Assembly: GCF_000090795.2 (NCBI RefSeq)
Contig: NW_003546440.1
Coordinates: 29,044-68,034, forward strand
Reading direction: 5' to 3'
DNA length: 38,991 nucleotides
From: Amphimedon queenslandica
Lineage: Eukaryota; Porifera; Demospongiae; Haplosclerida; Niphatidae
The notes below the pieces were generated by a model that saw only the letters and a list, made by a program, of their open reading frames with translations, made no database searches and was not told the DNA's origin. The position numbers and the translations under genes were made by a program. This document shows, one piece after another, positions 1-9,631 of the stretch. Within the stretch, counting starts at the first letter, position 1. Every line of letters starts with the position of its first letter.

Positions 1-620
1 CTTCGAGATATTATTAATGATCTGTAACACAATCATTGTTGTGACTATGATATGTATTTTCCTTAGTCGCATTCCATTTTTGAAGAGATTTTTAAAGAGG
101 TCAAGGCTGTTTAAAAGTAGCAATGAAGTTTCAGTTAATAATCGTCAAATTCACATGATGCATCACGGATCCTTCTTTGAGTCGTGTGAAGAACGTGAGC
201 CCCTTCTTTTCTCATCATTGAAGCATCAATAAATAAACTTATTGACTATTTTTGAATGCATAGATAATTATACATTTTAGAGTGTGTATCACCTGTCACA
301 ATTACATGATTTTGTAGTATCTATATTTTTGTATGCCTATACAGTTCTATTTTCCTTCATTTGTAGAATTGAGTGAAACTGGTTTATCCCATAATTGAAA
401 ATTGTTTTTGCAGTTTATTTTTATTGTGAAACATTGGAATCAGAAACTAATCACAGTTTATCATGTGTGTTTATTGTTTGGAAATAACTGACCCACTTCG
501 TTTCAGTGTTACTTTATTCAGCAATGTAGCAAGCTGCAGACTTGAAAGTAGCTATCCCTGTTATACAAGTTTATGCACCCTCGCGTGAGAGAAAAGTTTC
601 ATTTTGAAGTGGGTGACAAC
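1..620. repeat. Left copy of a tandem gene duplication (coding end plus ~380 bp 3' flank)
   Basis: Bases 1-620 align with about 4375-4995, an offset of about 4.37 kb. Similarity covers the coding end and runs on through the 3' UTR: both copies share the block around TAGAGTGTGTATCACCTGTC and the later GAGTGAAACTGGTTTATCCC. It fades after the TTTTGAAGTGGGT block at about 613/4988. Identity is highest in the coding part and decays through the flank, as expected for a fairly recent tandem duplication or one homogenised by gene conversion. Confidence 0.8.
2..232 (+). CDS. C-terminus of a polytopic beta-helix membrane protein (left tandem copy, 5'-truncated by the window)
   Basis: The frame is open from base 2 and ends at the TAA at 230-232. 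It encodes the last membrane span and cytoplasmic tail of a protein nearly identical to the C-terminus of the complete gene at 794-4597. The tail is Lys/Arg-rich (RFLKRSRLFK), then has an MMHHGSFFES stretch and an EREPLL acidic dileucine motif. The final residues differ (FSSLKHQ here, SSSS in the neighbour) because small substitutions and indels shift the stop. AATAAA signals lie at 228-233 and 232-237. The rest of the gene lies left of the window. The function is unknown; it is a tandem paralogue of the next gene. Confidence 0.8.
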   Translation, partial: FEILLMICNTIIVVTMICIFLSRIPFLKRFLKRSRLFKSSNEVSVNNRQIHMMHHGSFFESCEEREPLLFSSLKHQ

Positions 621-767
621 TTTCACTTTAGATCCATTTCACTTTCGAATTCAATATTGGCCCCGCGAAACTATTGATTTTTAGCTCCACCTGCTTGACA
701 CACCTCTTTACACGTGCATAAACGTGGAGCTCTGAAAGTGAAGACTTAATAAATAAACAAGGGATGC

Positions 768-775
768 TATAAAAG
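768..775 (+). promoter_or_regulatory. TATA box (TATAAAAG) of the beta-helix/TM gene
   Basis: A perfect TATAAAAG lies 18 bases upstream of the first in-frame ATG (794). Metazoan TATA boxes usually place the start site about 30 bp downstream, near 798-802. That would leave ATG 794 outside the mRNA and make ATG 809 the functional start, which still opens directly into a good signal peptide. Confidence 0.6.
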
Positions 776-793
776 GGACTGAACAGTCCGAGT

Positions 794-3700
794 ATGAGTA
801 TCCTGGCCATGTTTTTGTTCCTTGTAGTACTGGTTTTTACTGGTGTCTCGGTAACTCCTTTTAATCAAGTGGTCATAACTGAGGAGCATGGCTTGGAAAA
901 GCTGATTTGTAATTCATCGTTTGCTAGCGATACTGTCCTGATTTTATCAACTAACATAACTCACATCATTGGCAATGTATCATTCTGTGTGGTCAATACT
1001 ACCTACTCACTGACACTAACTGGCGATTCTACATCTAAACAGGCTGCTGTGAAATGCCCAGTACAGCCAAGTAGTGGATTGGCATTCGATAATATACATA
1101 ATCTGACTCTGAACAGGTTAGTAGTGACAGGTTGTGGTGGGTATTTGAGAGATCTGCCATCAAGTGTGATAGAATCCATTAATTCATCAGTTTATTTGAT
1201 TCATCACCATTCAGCAGCAGCATTGCTGTTGCTGCCACAAATCAAGGCAATAGTCATTGAAGAGGTTAACATTACATCTTATTATGGTTTTGCCATGCTA
1301 GCGATTAACCCATTGGATACAACAATCAATAAGTTAGCAGTTGCAATATCACATGTTGGAAGAACTGGTTGGTTAGGTTCTGGTGTATTTATGCTCTTTA
1401 TTGATATCAAAGGTTCACAGAGCTCAGTCCCTTTTCATACTTCTATACATAAGAGTGTATTTCACTCTAATTACGATTATACTCAGTTTTATCCTTGCAC
1501 TTCTGATTTTAAGGATGAAATCAAATATAAAATGATCTATGCTGCTGCTCTAACTGTATACTATAGACAGGCTAGCTTTATAGCTAATGTAAATGTTGTA
1601 CATTCAAACTTTAGCCACAATTGTGGTGTATTTGTTGGAGCTGTATTGCTAGTTCATTACAACAGTTTTACGTATTCCCAGACAACTATATCACACTCAT
1701 CCTTCTATGAAAACTTTGCTTATGGTAACTGTCCGATCGGAACAGACCTTTCATTTTTCTTCTATGATCACAACAGCAATATTGACAGCAACCAAATGAT
1801 CAATGACTGCTATCCAACTGGTATGACTTGTCACTTTTCTCCACTCCTTATTTCAAATACTGCATATCAGTCACATGATCAGTTAAAGTTTACTAGTAAA
1901 TCTGGAATTATTTTTATTCATATTTTTTCCACTAAACATTTTTTTGTCAATGTTAAGCTCAGCAGAATAAGTTTTAAATTTATTCCAATGTTTGATAGAG
2001 GATCATGCATTAGTGCTACTTCACTTTCTGCTGATACCACTAGCAATTATGTGCATACTTGCATTACACTTGAAAGTGTTTCTGCCTCCAATATTTTTTT
2101 AAGTAGGCAACTTGGATCAATTGAAGCTTATAAACTGTCTTCCTTTTTCTTTACAAATATTGATTGTGTTGTTTTAAATGGATCAAGTAACTTTACTGAT
2201 AACATTGGCTCTGTTTTTGATATCAGACACAGCCAAGTCATACTGGGAGGCCAACTGCACTTTGAAAATAACACAGCAGACACTGGACCAGCTTTTAAAC
2301 TAACTGGTTTGAGTAGGTTCATTCTTCAAGATGGTTTGAGTGCCACTTTTGTAAAAAATTCTGCACTTCAAAATTATGGTGGAGTAATATATGCATACAA
2401 TGAAGTATCTTCAGATAATTGTATGTTCACATCAAACTTGACTAATTCTAGAATAAGTCTGTTGTTTAAAGAAAATACTGCCGGTAATACTGCTAATGCC
2501 ATTTTTAGTAGCAACCTTGTATATTGTAAAGGAATTGATAATATTTATTATAAGCTAGATGAAGCCAAAAGTTACTTTAGTAACATTTCAAATGGCAGTC
2601 TGGATAGAAAAAATATGTTGTCTACTATAGAAAAATTAATATTTTTTTGTAATGATGACTATCACACTGCTTCATCTGTTGTTACAAAAATATATCCTGG
2701 AATAACATTACAGTTACCAATTGTTGCTGTTGATAGCTTCAACCAAACATCATTTTTGGAAATTGCTTTGAGTTTGTTAGGTAAAAACTTATTAGCCTCC
2801 AAGTTGTACCCTACTAAATCATGGTACATATCAGGTGAAAGCAAATACATGTTATTGCAAGATAAATGCACACTAGTCAATGTAACATTGTTAAAGCACA
2901 GAGAAGTTATTAATAAACATGTTGTCCAGTTTACACACTTAGCTCTTTTAGCTTCAAGCTATCAAAATTCGAACAGCATTGCTAAGTATAATTTATTACC
3001 TCAAGGCTGTCCCATTGGCTTTGAATTTGATGAATCAACTCACAGATGTGACTGCTCTCATGTTTTTCGTAAATTGGGCTATCAACCTATCTGTCAAATT
3101 ATATTCCATGTTAACATAACTCATATAGCCATTTCAACACCACTAATTTCTATAAAATGGATTGGATCATTGCAAATAGGCAATAATACAATGTTTGGAG
3201 TTTCTCCGACCTTTTTTGTGTACTCTCACTTATATAAAATACATTACGACACTTACATCATTAGTGCTGATGACGATAGTATATTTTTGTCAAGTTCAAA
3301 AAATACTGAAGACAATATTACCCTTTGCCCAACTAACAGACATGGAGTCTTGTGTTCTCAGTGTGCTCCAGGCTACAGTGTGGTATTCGGCTCTAATCAA
3401 TGTCTGCAATGTAGCAACTGGTGGCTTTTGACATTGATAATATATGGAATGTCTGGACTTTTAGTCATTTACTTATTGCATACTTTGAAGCTTACCATAA
3501 CAACTGGGACAATTAATAGTATTATATTATATGCACAGATAATAAGCATTGGACAAGGTGTAAGTGTGAGTATGGCAAATGGTGAAGTACTCTTTTACTA
3601 CAATTCATTAATTAAAGGTTTGCTGTTTCTTATTAATTTAAGCATAGATTTTGAATTGCCACTATGCTTTTATGATGGCATGACAGAGCTATGGAAATCT

Positions 3701-4597
3701 GGCCTTGGTTTACTATTTCCTGTTTATCTTTTGTCAATAGTCATTGGTCTCATTGTAATCAGTCGATACTCAGTAAGGCTCTCTAATAAATTGGGCAATT
3801 CATCAATACAAGTGCTGGTTACTGTGGTGCACCTCTCTTTTTCTACACTTTTAACATCTGCATTTAATGTATTCACACCAGCTTACATATATACCAACAC
3901 AAGTGATGCACCATTGGTTGTATGGCAGAACGATGGTACAGTTGAGTTCGGCAAAGGTGGTTTTTTAATACTAATGATTGTTACAGGATTGATAGTGGGC
4001 CCAATTCTCACAACATACCTAACTGTATTACTAGCTGGTAGACCACTTATGAAGATCAAAAGAGTCAGAGAATATCTTCGTCCCATTTATGAAGCAATAC
4101 ATGCTCCGTATAAACCAAGGAGAGAATTCTTTTTCTTATCCTCTATTATACTCGTTGCTGTATTGTATTTGCTTAAAAACATTTTTATTAGTAATCATCC
4201 CACGGTTGGACTATTTATTACTATCCCTCTCACATCATTGTACTCCATTGTTCTTGGATTTTCTCGTCCTTTCAAGGAAATCCACCTCAACTTCCTTAAC
4301 ATTTTTGTTCTTTCTGTAATGACTCTTGTTGTCAGCTCTTTCTGGCTTACCTATGTCCACTTTTCCAACTTAGCCTTTAAGATATTATTAATGATCTGTA
4401 ACACAATCATTGTTGTGACTATGATATGTATTTTCCTCAGTCGCATTCCATTTTTGAAGAGATTCTTGAAGAGATCAAGGCTGTTTAAAAGTAAAAAAGA
4501 AGCTTCAGTTAATAATCGTCAAACTCACATGATGCATCATGGATCCTTCTTTGAGTCATGTGAAGAACGTGAGCCTCTTCTTTCCTCAAGTTCTTAA
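794..4597 (+). CDS. Large beta-helix ectodomain, Cys-rich, ~10-TM membrane protein; single exon
   Basis: This is an uninterrupted 1267-codon frame. Residues 6-22 form a signal peptide (MFLFLVVLVF). About 820 extracellular residues follow, rich in N-glycosylation sites, with parallel-beta-helix or PMP-like repeats of the form FxxNxAxxxGG (for example FENNTADTG, FVKNSALQNYGG, FKENTAGNT). A compact Cys-rich knot spans residues 845-873 (CPTNRHGVLCSQCAPGY...CLQC) and runs straight into the first membrane span at W876. About ten hydrophobic spans lie between 876 and 1216, followed by a basic tail ending in EREPLL, a [DE]xxxL[LI] endolysosomal sorting motif. I do not recognise a named family. The fold calls are pattern-based, and the topology suggests a receptor or channel-like protein. 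The TATA box at 768-775 is so close that translation may start at the ATG at 809 rather than 794. The gene is the right-hand member of a tandem pair. Confidence 0.85.
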   Translation: MSILAMFLFLVVLVFTGVSVTPFNQVVITEEHGLEKLICNSSFASDTVLILSTNITHIIGNVSFCVVNTTYSLTLTGDSTSKQAAVKCPVQPSSGLAFDNIHNLTLNRLVVTGCGGYLRDLPSSVIESINSSVYLIHHHSAAALLLLPQIKAIVIEEVNITSYYGFAMLAINPLDTTINKLAVAISHVGRTGWLGSGVFMLFIDIKGSQSSVPFHTSIHKSVFHSNYDYTQFYPCTSDFKDEIKYKMIYAAALTVYYRQASFIANVNVVHSNFSHNCGVFVGAVLLVHYNSFTYSQTTISHSSFYENFAYGNCPIGTDLSFFFYDHNSNIDSNQMINDCYPTGMTCHFSPLLISNTAYQSHDQLKFTSKSGIIFIHIFSTKHFFVNVKLSRISFKFIPMFDRGSCISATSLSADTTSNYVHTCITLESVSASNIFLSRQLGSIEAYKLSSFFFTNIDCVVLNGSSNFTDNIGSVFDIRHSQVILGGQLHFENNTADTGPAFKLTGLSRFILQDGLSATFVKNSALQNYGGVIYAYNEVSSDNCMFTSNLTNSRISLLFKENTAGNTANAIFSSNLVYCKGIDNIYYKLDEAKSYFSNISNGSLDRKNMLSTIEKLIFFCNDDYHTASSVVTKIYPGITLQLPIVAVDSFNQTSFLEIALSLLGKNLLASKLYPTKSWYISGESKYMLLQDKCTLVNVTLLKHREVINKHVVQFTHLALLASSYQNSNSIAKYNLLPQGCPIGFEFDESTHRCDCSHVFRKLGYQPICQIIFHVNITHIAISTPLISIKWIGSLQIGNNTMFGVSPTFFVYSHLYKIHYDTYIISADDDSIFLSSSKNTEDNITLCPTNRHGVLCSQCAPGYSVVFGSNQCLQCSNWWLLTLIIYGMSGLLVIYLLHTLKLTITTGTINSIILYAQIISIGQGVSVSMANGEVLFYYNSLIKGLLFLINLSIDFELPLCFYDGMTELWKSGLGLLFPVYLLSIVIGLIVISRYSVRLSNKLGNSSIQVLVTVVHLSFSTLLTSAFNVFTPAYIYTNTSDAPLVVWQNDGTVEFGKGGFLILMIVTGLIVGPILTTYLTVLLAGRPLMKIKRVREYLRPIYEAIHAPYKPRREFFFLSSIILVAVLYLLKNIFISNHPTVGLFITIPLTSLYSIVLGFSRPFKEIHLNFLNIFVLSVMTLVVSSFWLTYVHFSNLAFKILLMICNTIIVVTMICIFLSRIPFLKRFLKRSRLFKSKKEASVNNRQTHMMHHGSFFESCEEREPLLSSSS

Positions 4598-5029
4598 AGC
4601 ATCAATGAGTTCATTAATCATTTTCACATGTACAGATAATTATATATTTTAGAGTGTGTATCACCTGTCACAATTGAATAATTTTTGTAGTATATAGTTT
4701 TGTATGCCTATAGTTCTATTTTCTTTAATTAACAGAATTGAGTGAAACTGGTTTATCCCATAATTGAAGATTGTTTTTGCAGTTTATTTTTTTGATGGAA
4801 CACTCAGTAATAAAAAAACTAATGACAGTTTATCTTGCATGTTTATCTACTCGTTTCAGTGTTAGTTCATGCAGTCTAATTTCAACTTGAAATGTAAATT
4901 ATGGCAAAGCTGCAAACTTGAAAAGCTAACCTGTTATGCAAGTTCATGCATCCTCACATAGGAGAAAATTTTCATTTTGAAGTGGGTCTATGCAATTTCA
5001 ATTCTAAGTGGGTGTTAGCTTAAGCCCAC

Positions 5030-5190
5030 CATCCACTATTCAACTTTGTTGAACACAACTTTATGGTTGCTTTGATCTTATGGCAACACTGTTGCCTGAA
5101 ATAGAATTAACTCAGTTCTATTTCAGGCAGCAGTGTTGAGTGCTGACAGCACATCAAAGGAACCACAAAGTTGTAGTTGAATAGTGGATG
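5030..5190. mobile_element. 161-bp inverted-repeat element (MITE/foldback-like) next to the EXOSC3 start
   Basis: The ends are CATCCACTATTCAACT and its complement AGTTGAATAGTGGATG. Inner arms also pair: CCTGAAATAGAA with TTCTATTTCAGG, and GCTTTGAT with ATCAAAGG allowing one mismatch. The whole segment could therefore fold into one long hairpin with a short AATTAACTC loop. No clear target-site duplication is visible. The right end is only 21 bp from the EXOSC3 ATG, so the element must overlap that gene's promoter or 5' UTR. Confidence 0.75.
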
Positions 5191-5211
5191 CATTCATAGC
5201 TAAAGTAATTA

Positions 5212-8050
5212 ATGAATGCCATGCTTACATCCCCCGCCTACAAACACGTGTTATATGCAAGTATGGTGGACAGCAAAGTGATCGTTTTGCCAGGAGATGC
5301 AATTCCTCTGGCGGTGGGTAATGACATCAAACTAGGGCCTGGTACATACTCTGGAGGAGGGAGAGAGGAGGGAAGCTCCGTGTTCGTTAAACCAGGAATA
5401 CTGAGACGGAAGGACAGGGACGGTAGCTCTTCCTTTTGGGTCAATACACAACACAAGAGGGTATATAATATGCATTTTATTAATACAGGCTATGCATTTT
5501 TGATGAGCACTACAGGATTATATGTAATATTTTTAAGTAATTATTTTTAATAGTATGTTCCCAGTGAAGGCGAGAAAGTGATTGGCGTCGTCTTAAGAAC
5601 TGGGCGTGTCTATCGTGTTGATATCGGAGCCAGTCAGAATGCCTCTCTGCCTGAACTAGCATTTGAAGGAGCAACGAAACGTAACAAGCCAATCGTTCAG
5701 GTACTATAATAATAGAAGAACTATATTAAGTACAAGAGACCTAAGGCCATTGCAATTTGTTAATAGTTTCCTGCCCATATGGACCACTGCATGCACTCTT
5801 GATGTGGTGGTATAACATTAACTTACATGTACTTTATAAGTAATATTGAATATTGATTAAACTACCTGTAAATATAGACCACCCTAGGCGTGAATTGGAA
5901 AAGTTATGAATTTCATTAATTTTATGTCCCACACATCATAATTGGCTGCCATTTTGGTTGGCAAGTTTATTATGGAAGCCAATGGAGGCACGAAGAAAAT
6001 GCCTCACTTACCTGCTGTAGCTCTATCAATAGCTAAAAAGTGCTTGTTATAAGAAAGAACAGCTGCCTCTAAGCTTCTCTTGTCAAGGATTTGGTCAAAT
6101 TTGCTCCAGAAATTTCAATACAGGTTTGTTTTTATGTCGGCCCGTTTGTTCTTCATTGAAAGTTGCCAACCAAAATGGCGGCCAGAATTTATTTCATCCT
6201 AAACCACGCCTTACAACCGTAAAAATTTCTAATAATCTTCCTTCGCATTCAATTCTCGCCTAGGGTGGTCTGTATGTACATTACCCCACCATTATTGTAA
6301 TAATTAATTACACTGCCCACCCACTCATGAAATGAGGAAAGTTTAAATCTAATGGCAAACGCAATAATTCCTTTCCATCATCTCTTAACTAAAATGAGAG
6401 GAGGGAGAGCGAAGAAAAAGAAAAATAGAGTAGAATGAAGAACTTCTACGTGTAATGTAAATGTACATAATCGCAAATCCAATGGCTTGATATTATGTAT
6501 TAATAGCTTGATCACATTTGATAAATTGGTTTCTACTCCTCTGATACACTCCGCTCTATAGGTTGGTGATTTGGTGTTTGGTTCTCTGTGTCAGGCTGAT
6601 CCTGATTTTGAGCCTGAGATGACGTGTGTTGATTCCAGTGGACGGGCTAGTGGGATGGGTCTCTTAAAGAAACCTGGATGCGTTATTTCCTGTACTTTAT
6701 CTCTCTGTCGTCGGTAAGTTGCCTAAAACATAACACACTGTATTATAGTATGATCTAATTTCAACTATGGATTAGAATAGCATGCCCAACAATTGGCTCT
6801 TATGTTCTCATGTGCTCTTATACTCTAGAAAGTTTGAGTTGGTTTTAATTCAAATACATGTATACTGTAGCTCTTTAATAGAGTGGTTTTAAAGAATTCG
6901 CTATCGATAAATCTATCCTGTATTGTAAATCAATTGTTAATTTCTTGTCATTCTTATTGCAATGATTTAGAGCCGTAATGTTGCCTTAGATTAGTAATTC
7001 TGTAGCAATCATTTCCCCCTTCCTGTTTAAATACATGTATATATACAAATTGCCGATGTACATGAGTATTTGTAAATGAGTAATTGAGTATTATTATATA
7101 ATATCATGAGTGCATGTATCATGAGTAAACAAGACACACACAGAGTTATAATATCATGATTTGCAACTGTTTGCTAGAACATGTGAAAGTAGTAGATTCC
7201 CGTTTATTACCATATAGCTAGAATCTTTTGTGGCTCAAAATTTTTGTGAATTTTGTAATTTATTCAAAACTTAAGAAAATAAAATATGCAAAAATCAATT
7301 TAATACGCTTCAACATGGCCAAAAGGCAGAAAATCGGGATATATAAAACCACAGAATTGATTTTTGGATGAATTCGGGAAATTTTTGGGCCATGAAAATT
7401 TCTTACTATACAGGATCATTATCACTACTACTGGCTCTGATTTATTATTATTATTATTACCATTACCAGTCCTCATTTATTATCATCATTATAATGACCG
7501 TATAGTATAGAGGGAAATTTTGGAGGGTGTTAAAGTTGGTGAATATAGCCATTCATCAAAATAAAAATCTGCCATTTTGAGCCATTATGTGCATGCTCAA
7601 TGGCACATGACCACAAATTTGCCAAATAAAAATTTACCAATCACCAAAATTTAGCAATTCGCCAAATTTAACTTCCTCCAAAATTTCACGCTATACAGTA
7701 TCACCACTACTATATACATGTAGTTGTATATCACTATGCTCATTGACCTGTGTAATGAGCCACTACCATTAGTCACAGTCTGTTTGTTTTACTCATGCAT
7801 CATTAATAATGATACATACTTGTGAGTCATTAATGATCTTCTCTTTAGATTACTATCAAAACAATGTGCAGTCATGGAAGAATTACAAAAACACTACAAG
7901 TTTGAGTGTGTTGTCGGCCTCAATGGACGAGTGTGGTTATCAGCCCCAACACTGATGCAAACTATAATAATAAGAAACTGTATCAAATCAAGTGAATTTA
8001 TGAGTGAGGACTCCATCAAAGAGATGGTTCGTCAAGCAGTATTGACATGA
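5212..8050 (+). CDS. EXOSC3: Exosome complex component RRP40 (EXOSC3), four exons
   Basis: Exons are 5212-5460, 5554-5700, 6562-6713 and 7849-8050, giving 249 residues; the human protein is about 275. It is a cap subunit of the nuclear and cytoplasmic RNA exosome and helps channel RNA for 3'-5' processing and decay. Exon 1 gives the N-terminal domain (VLPGD near residue 24, then FWVNTQHKR). Exon 2 gives the S1 domain (YVPSEGEKVIGVV, then the family hallmark FEGATKRNKP). Exons 3-4 give the EPEMTC, SSGRASGMG and KH-domain GLNGRVWLSAPT segments, matching RRP40's GMNGRIW motif. The start is the first ATG after the upstream inverted-repeat element; ATG 5221 is a possible alternative. AATAAA lies at 8112-8117. 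Intron 2 contains a TIR element and intron 3 two more elements. Confidence 0.95.
5875..6272. mobile_element. 398-bp TIR element in EXOSC3 intron 2
   Basis: The left end TAGACCACCCTAGGCG pairs with the right end CGCCTAGGGTGGTCTG. A TA dinucleotide flanks each side (5873-5874 and 6273-6274). Inner segments GCCATTTTGGTTGGCAA and TTGCCAACCAAAATGGC are also inverted, so the arms are long. No coding frame is seen, which fits a non-autonomous TA-target (Tc1/mariner-type) element. Confidence 0.75.
7212..7413. mobile_element. Dispersed ~200-bp inverted-repeat element (family 2) in EXOSC3 intron 3
   Basis: It begins TATAGCTAGAATCTTTTGTG and ends with the imperfect complement, which contains GGGCCATGAAAATTTC and CTATAC. 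The interior has AACATGGCCAAAAGGCAGAAAA. A second copy with the same ends and interior lies at 38640-38832. The terminal arms are about 45 bp and imperfect. Confidence 0.65.
7420..7497. repeat. (TTA)n-type low-complexity tract
   Basis: TTATTATTATTATTATTA at about 7442-7459 is followed by imperfect ATT/ATC runs to the edge of the MITE. This is a simple microsatellite within EXOSC3 intron 3. Confidence 0.5.
7498..7698. mobile_element. MITE of the CCGTATAGCGGGAAATTTT family, copy 1 (EXOSC3 intron 3)
   Basis: The left end CCGTATAGTATAGAGGGAAA and the right end TTTCACGCTATACAG are inverted arms that extend inward through GGAGG and CCTCC. The interior contains GCCATTATGTGCATGCTCAATGGC. It belongs to the same family as 11445-11609, 37397-37606 and 37883-38088. 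The right flank is TA; the left TA is not preserved. Confidence 0.7.
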
Positions 8051-8082
8051 TATTTACAATAATGACAAGCATAATGTTATTT

Positions 8083-8441
8083 TTTTGAAGCAATATTGTT
8101 TTATTTTATACAATAAATCTTTCCTCTGTGGCCACCACTGAAATAAGGACACATTCTACCAATTATAGTTCATTTTGTAATGTCCAGCCTATATGCAATA
8201 GTGAATGAGTCCACCTGTATTGAGGACAGGTAGTGGAGGGCCCAGACTATAATGACTAATGTAATTATATTTTTGAAGCAATATTGTTTTATTTTATTTA
8301 CAATAAATCTTTCCTCTGTGGCTGACCACAACTGAAATAAGGGCACGTTCTACCAATTATAGTTCATTTTGTAATGTTTGACCTATGCAATAGTGAACGA
8401 GTCCACCTGTATTGAGGACAGGTAGTGGGGGGCCAGACTAT
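8083..8441. repeat. Tandem duplication of the EXOSC3 3'-end region (8083-8250 and 8269-8441)
   Basis: Two ~170-bp direct copies both contain GAAGCAATATTGTTTTATTT, CAATAAATCTTTCCTCTGTG, and the end GTCCACCTGTATTGAGGACA followed by GGTAGTG. Each copy carries its own AATAAA polyadenylation signal just after the EXOSC3 stop, so alternative 3' ends are possible. Confidence 0.85.
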
Positions 8442-9530
8442 TGCCTCCTGCTTTCACCTGTACGTTACATCTTCCCATGTTGCAGGGAGTGTCCCTTCTC
8501 TTGTAATTTTTCCTGTCATTGGTTTCCTTGTTTACTACTGTTTGTTACTTGTAGTGTTATTGTTTCCAATTTAATCTTCATTTCCATGATACTGACAATT
8601 GTACCGGTAGTTATAATTGGAACACGAACTAAAATTGTTAGCTATTTGACGGAAGAGAGTGCAGTATATGGAAGGGTGTCATGTTTCTGGTGAATCATAA
8701 TAGTAAAGCTTACTACAAAAACAAGCCAGGTGTATTTGGAATATTTCAATCTGGAGGAATTAATGAATATTTTTTGTAATTTGTTTTGTAAGGCTGTGAC
8801 CATGAAGGCAGCAATTAATGTAGTTGTGGTGATTTTTTATTATTACCTACTTGATTCAGGAAATATGTGTGACCTAGCAGACAAAAATGGCCCAGTTGGT
8901 GGCATAGACCGTTAACATTAAACAGTGACTTTGTATCAAAACTTTTACATAACATGATAACATCAGGGTATAATGGTACTATCAGAACAATGAAACTATG
9001 ATAACAATTGATTTATGCACGTTTATAGTTGCTTATCTAATGGCAATTAATGCTGCCAACTGGACCATTTTTGCCTGCTATGTAACATGTAGAAGATGAA
9101 CTTAGTTAATGAACTTAGTTAAAATGCACTTCCTTTTCACTTAAGGAACACACTGATTTAAAATTAATGTATTGTTATTGTTTGGTGTTACTATGTCGAA
9201 TAGCAGTATACCTGATGCATTTGTAAAATTGCATAAAATTTTTATTTTGTTCAATGATGCCTGCTGCTGTTAATTGAATTATATATTTCATCAATAATGA
9301 TTTAAATATTTTTTGTTATGCAAGAGCAATTGTGGGTTGTAAATTGTAATGCTGTTTTTTTTACTATTAACTATTAGTTCCGGTGCATATTATTATTGTG
9401 TTATGTCATTTTGCATGGTATGCATGTACTTACATGCTACTGGAATACGATTGGATAAGTTACAGTTGCAACAGGAAACGATGTCTTTTTACAAGATGCA
9501 TGTATGTGTACATGACATGTAGTGTTGGTA
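8442..9530. other. Intergenic, no supported gene
   Basis: AT-rich spacer between EXOSC3 and the small secreted gene. Frames here (for example 8412-8693) have no start context, no recognisable domains and no splice partner. A short AATGAACTTAGTT direct repeat occurs near 9098-9121. I see nothing else to annotate. Confidence 0.5.
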
Positions 9531-9536
9531 ATTAGG

Positions 9537-9544
9537 TATATAAG
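9537..9544 (+). promoter_or_regulatory. TATA box (TATATAAG) of the first small secreted gene
   Basis: It lies 87 bp upstream of the inner edge of the ATG at 9632, leaving a 5' UTR of about 60 nt if transcription starts about 30 bp downstream. Confidence 0.5.
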
Positions 9545-9631
9545 AGCCGAGGGTAAAGTTACCTCAAAACAAGCAGAAGAAAAGCAAAAATCGAAACTTC
9601 AAAATAATTACTACTCAATAAAAAACTTAAG

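Noticed and set aside
8412..8693. 93-residue hydrophobic Cys-rich open frame
   Set aside because: It begins at a TTG inside the duplicated 3'-end repeat, with no promoter, domain or splice partner.
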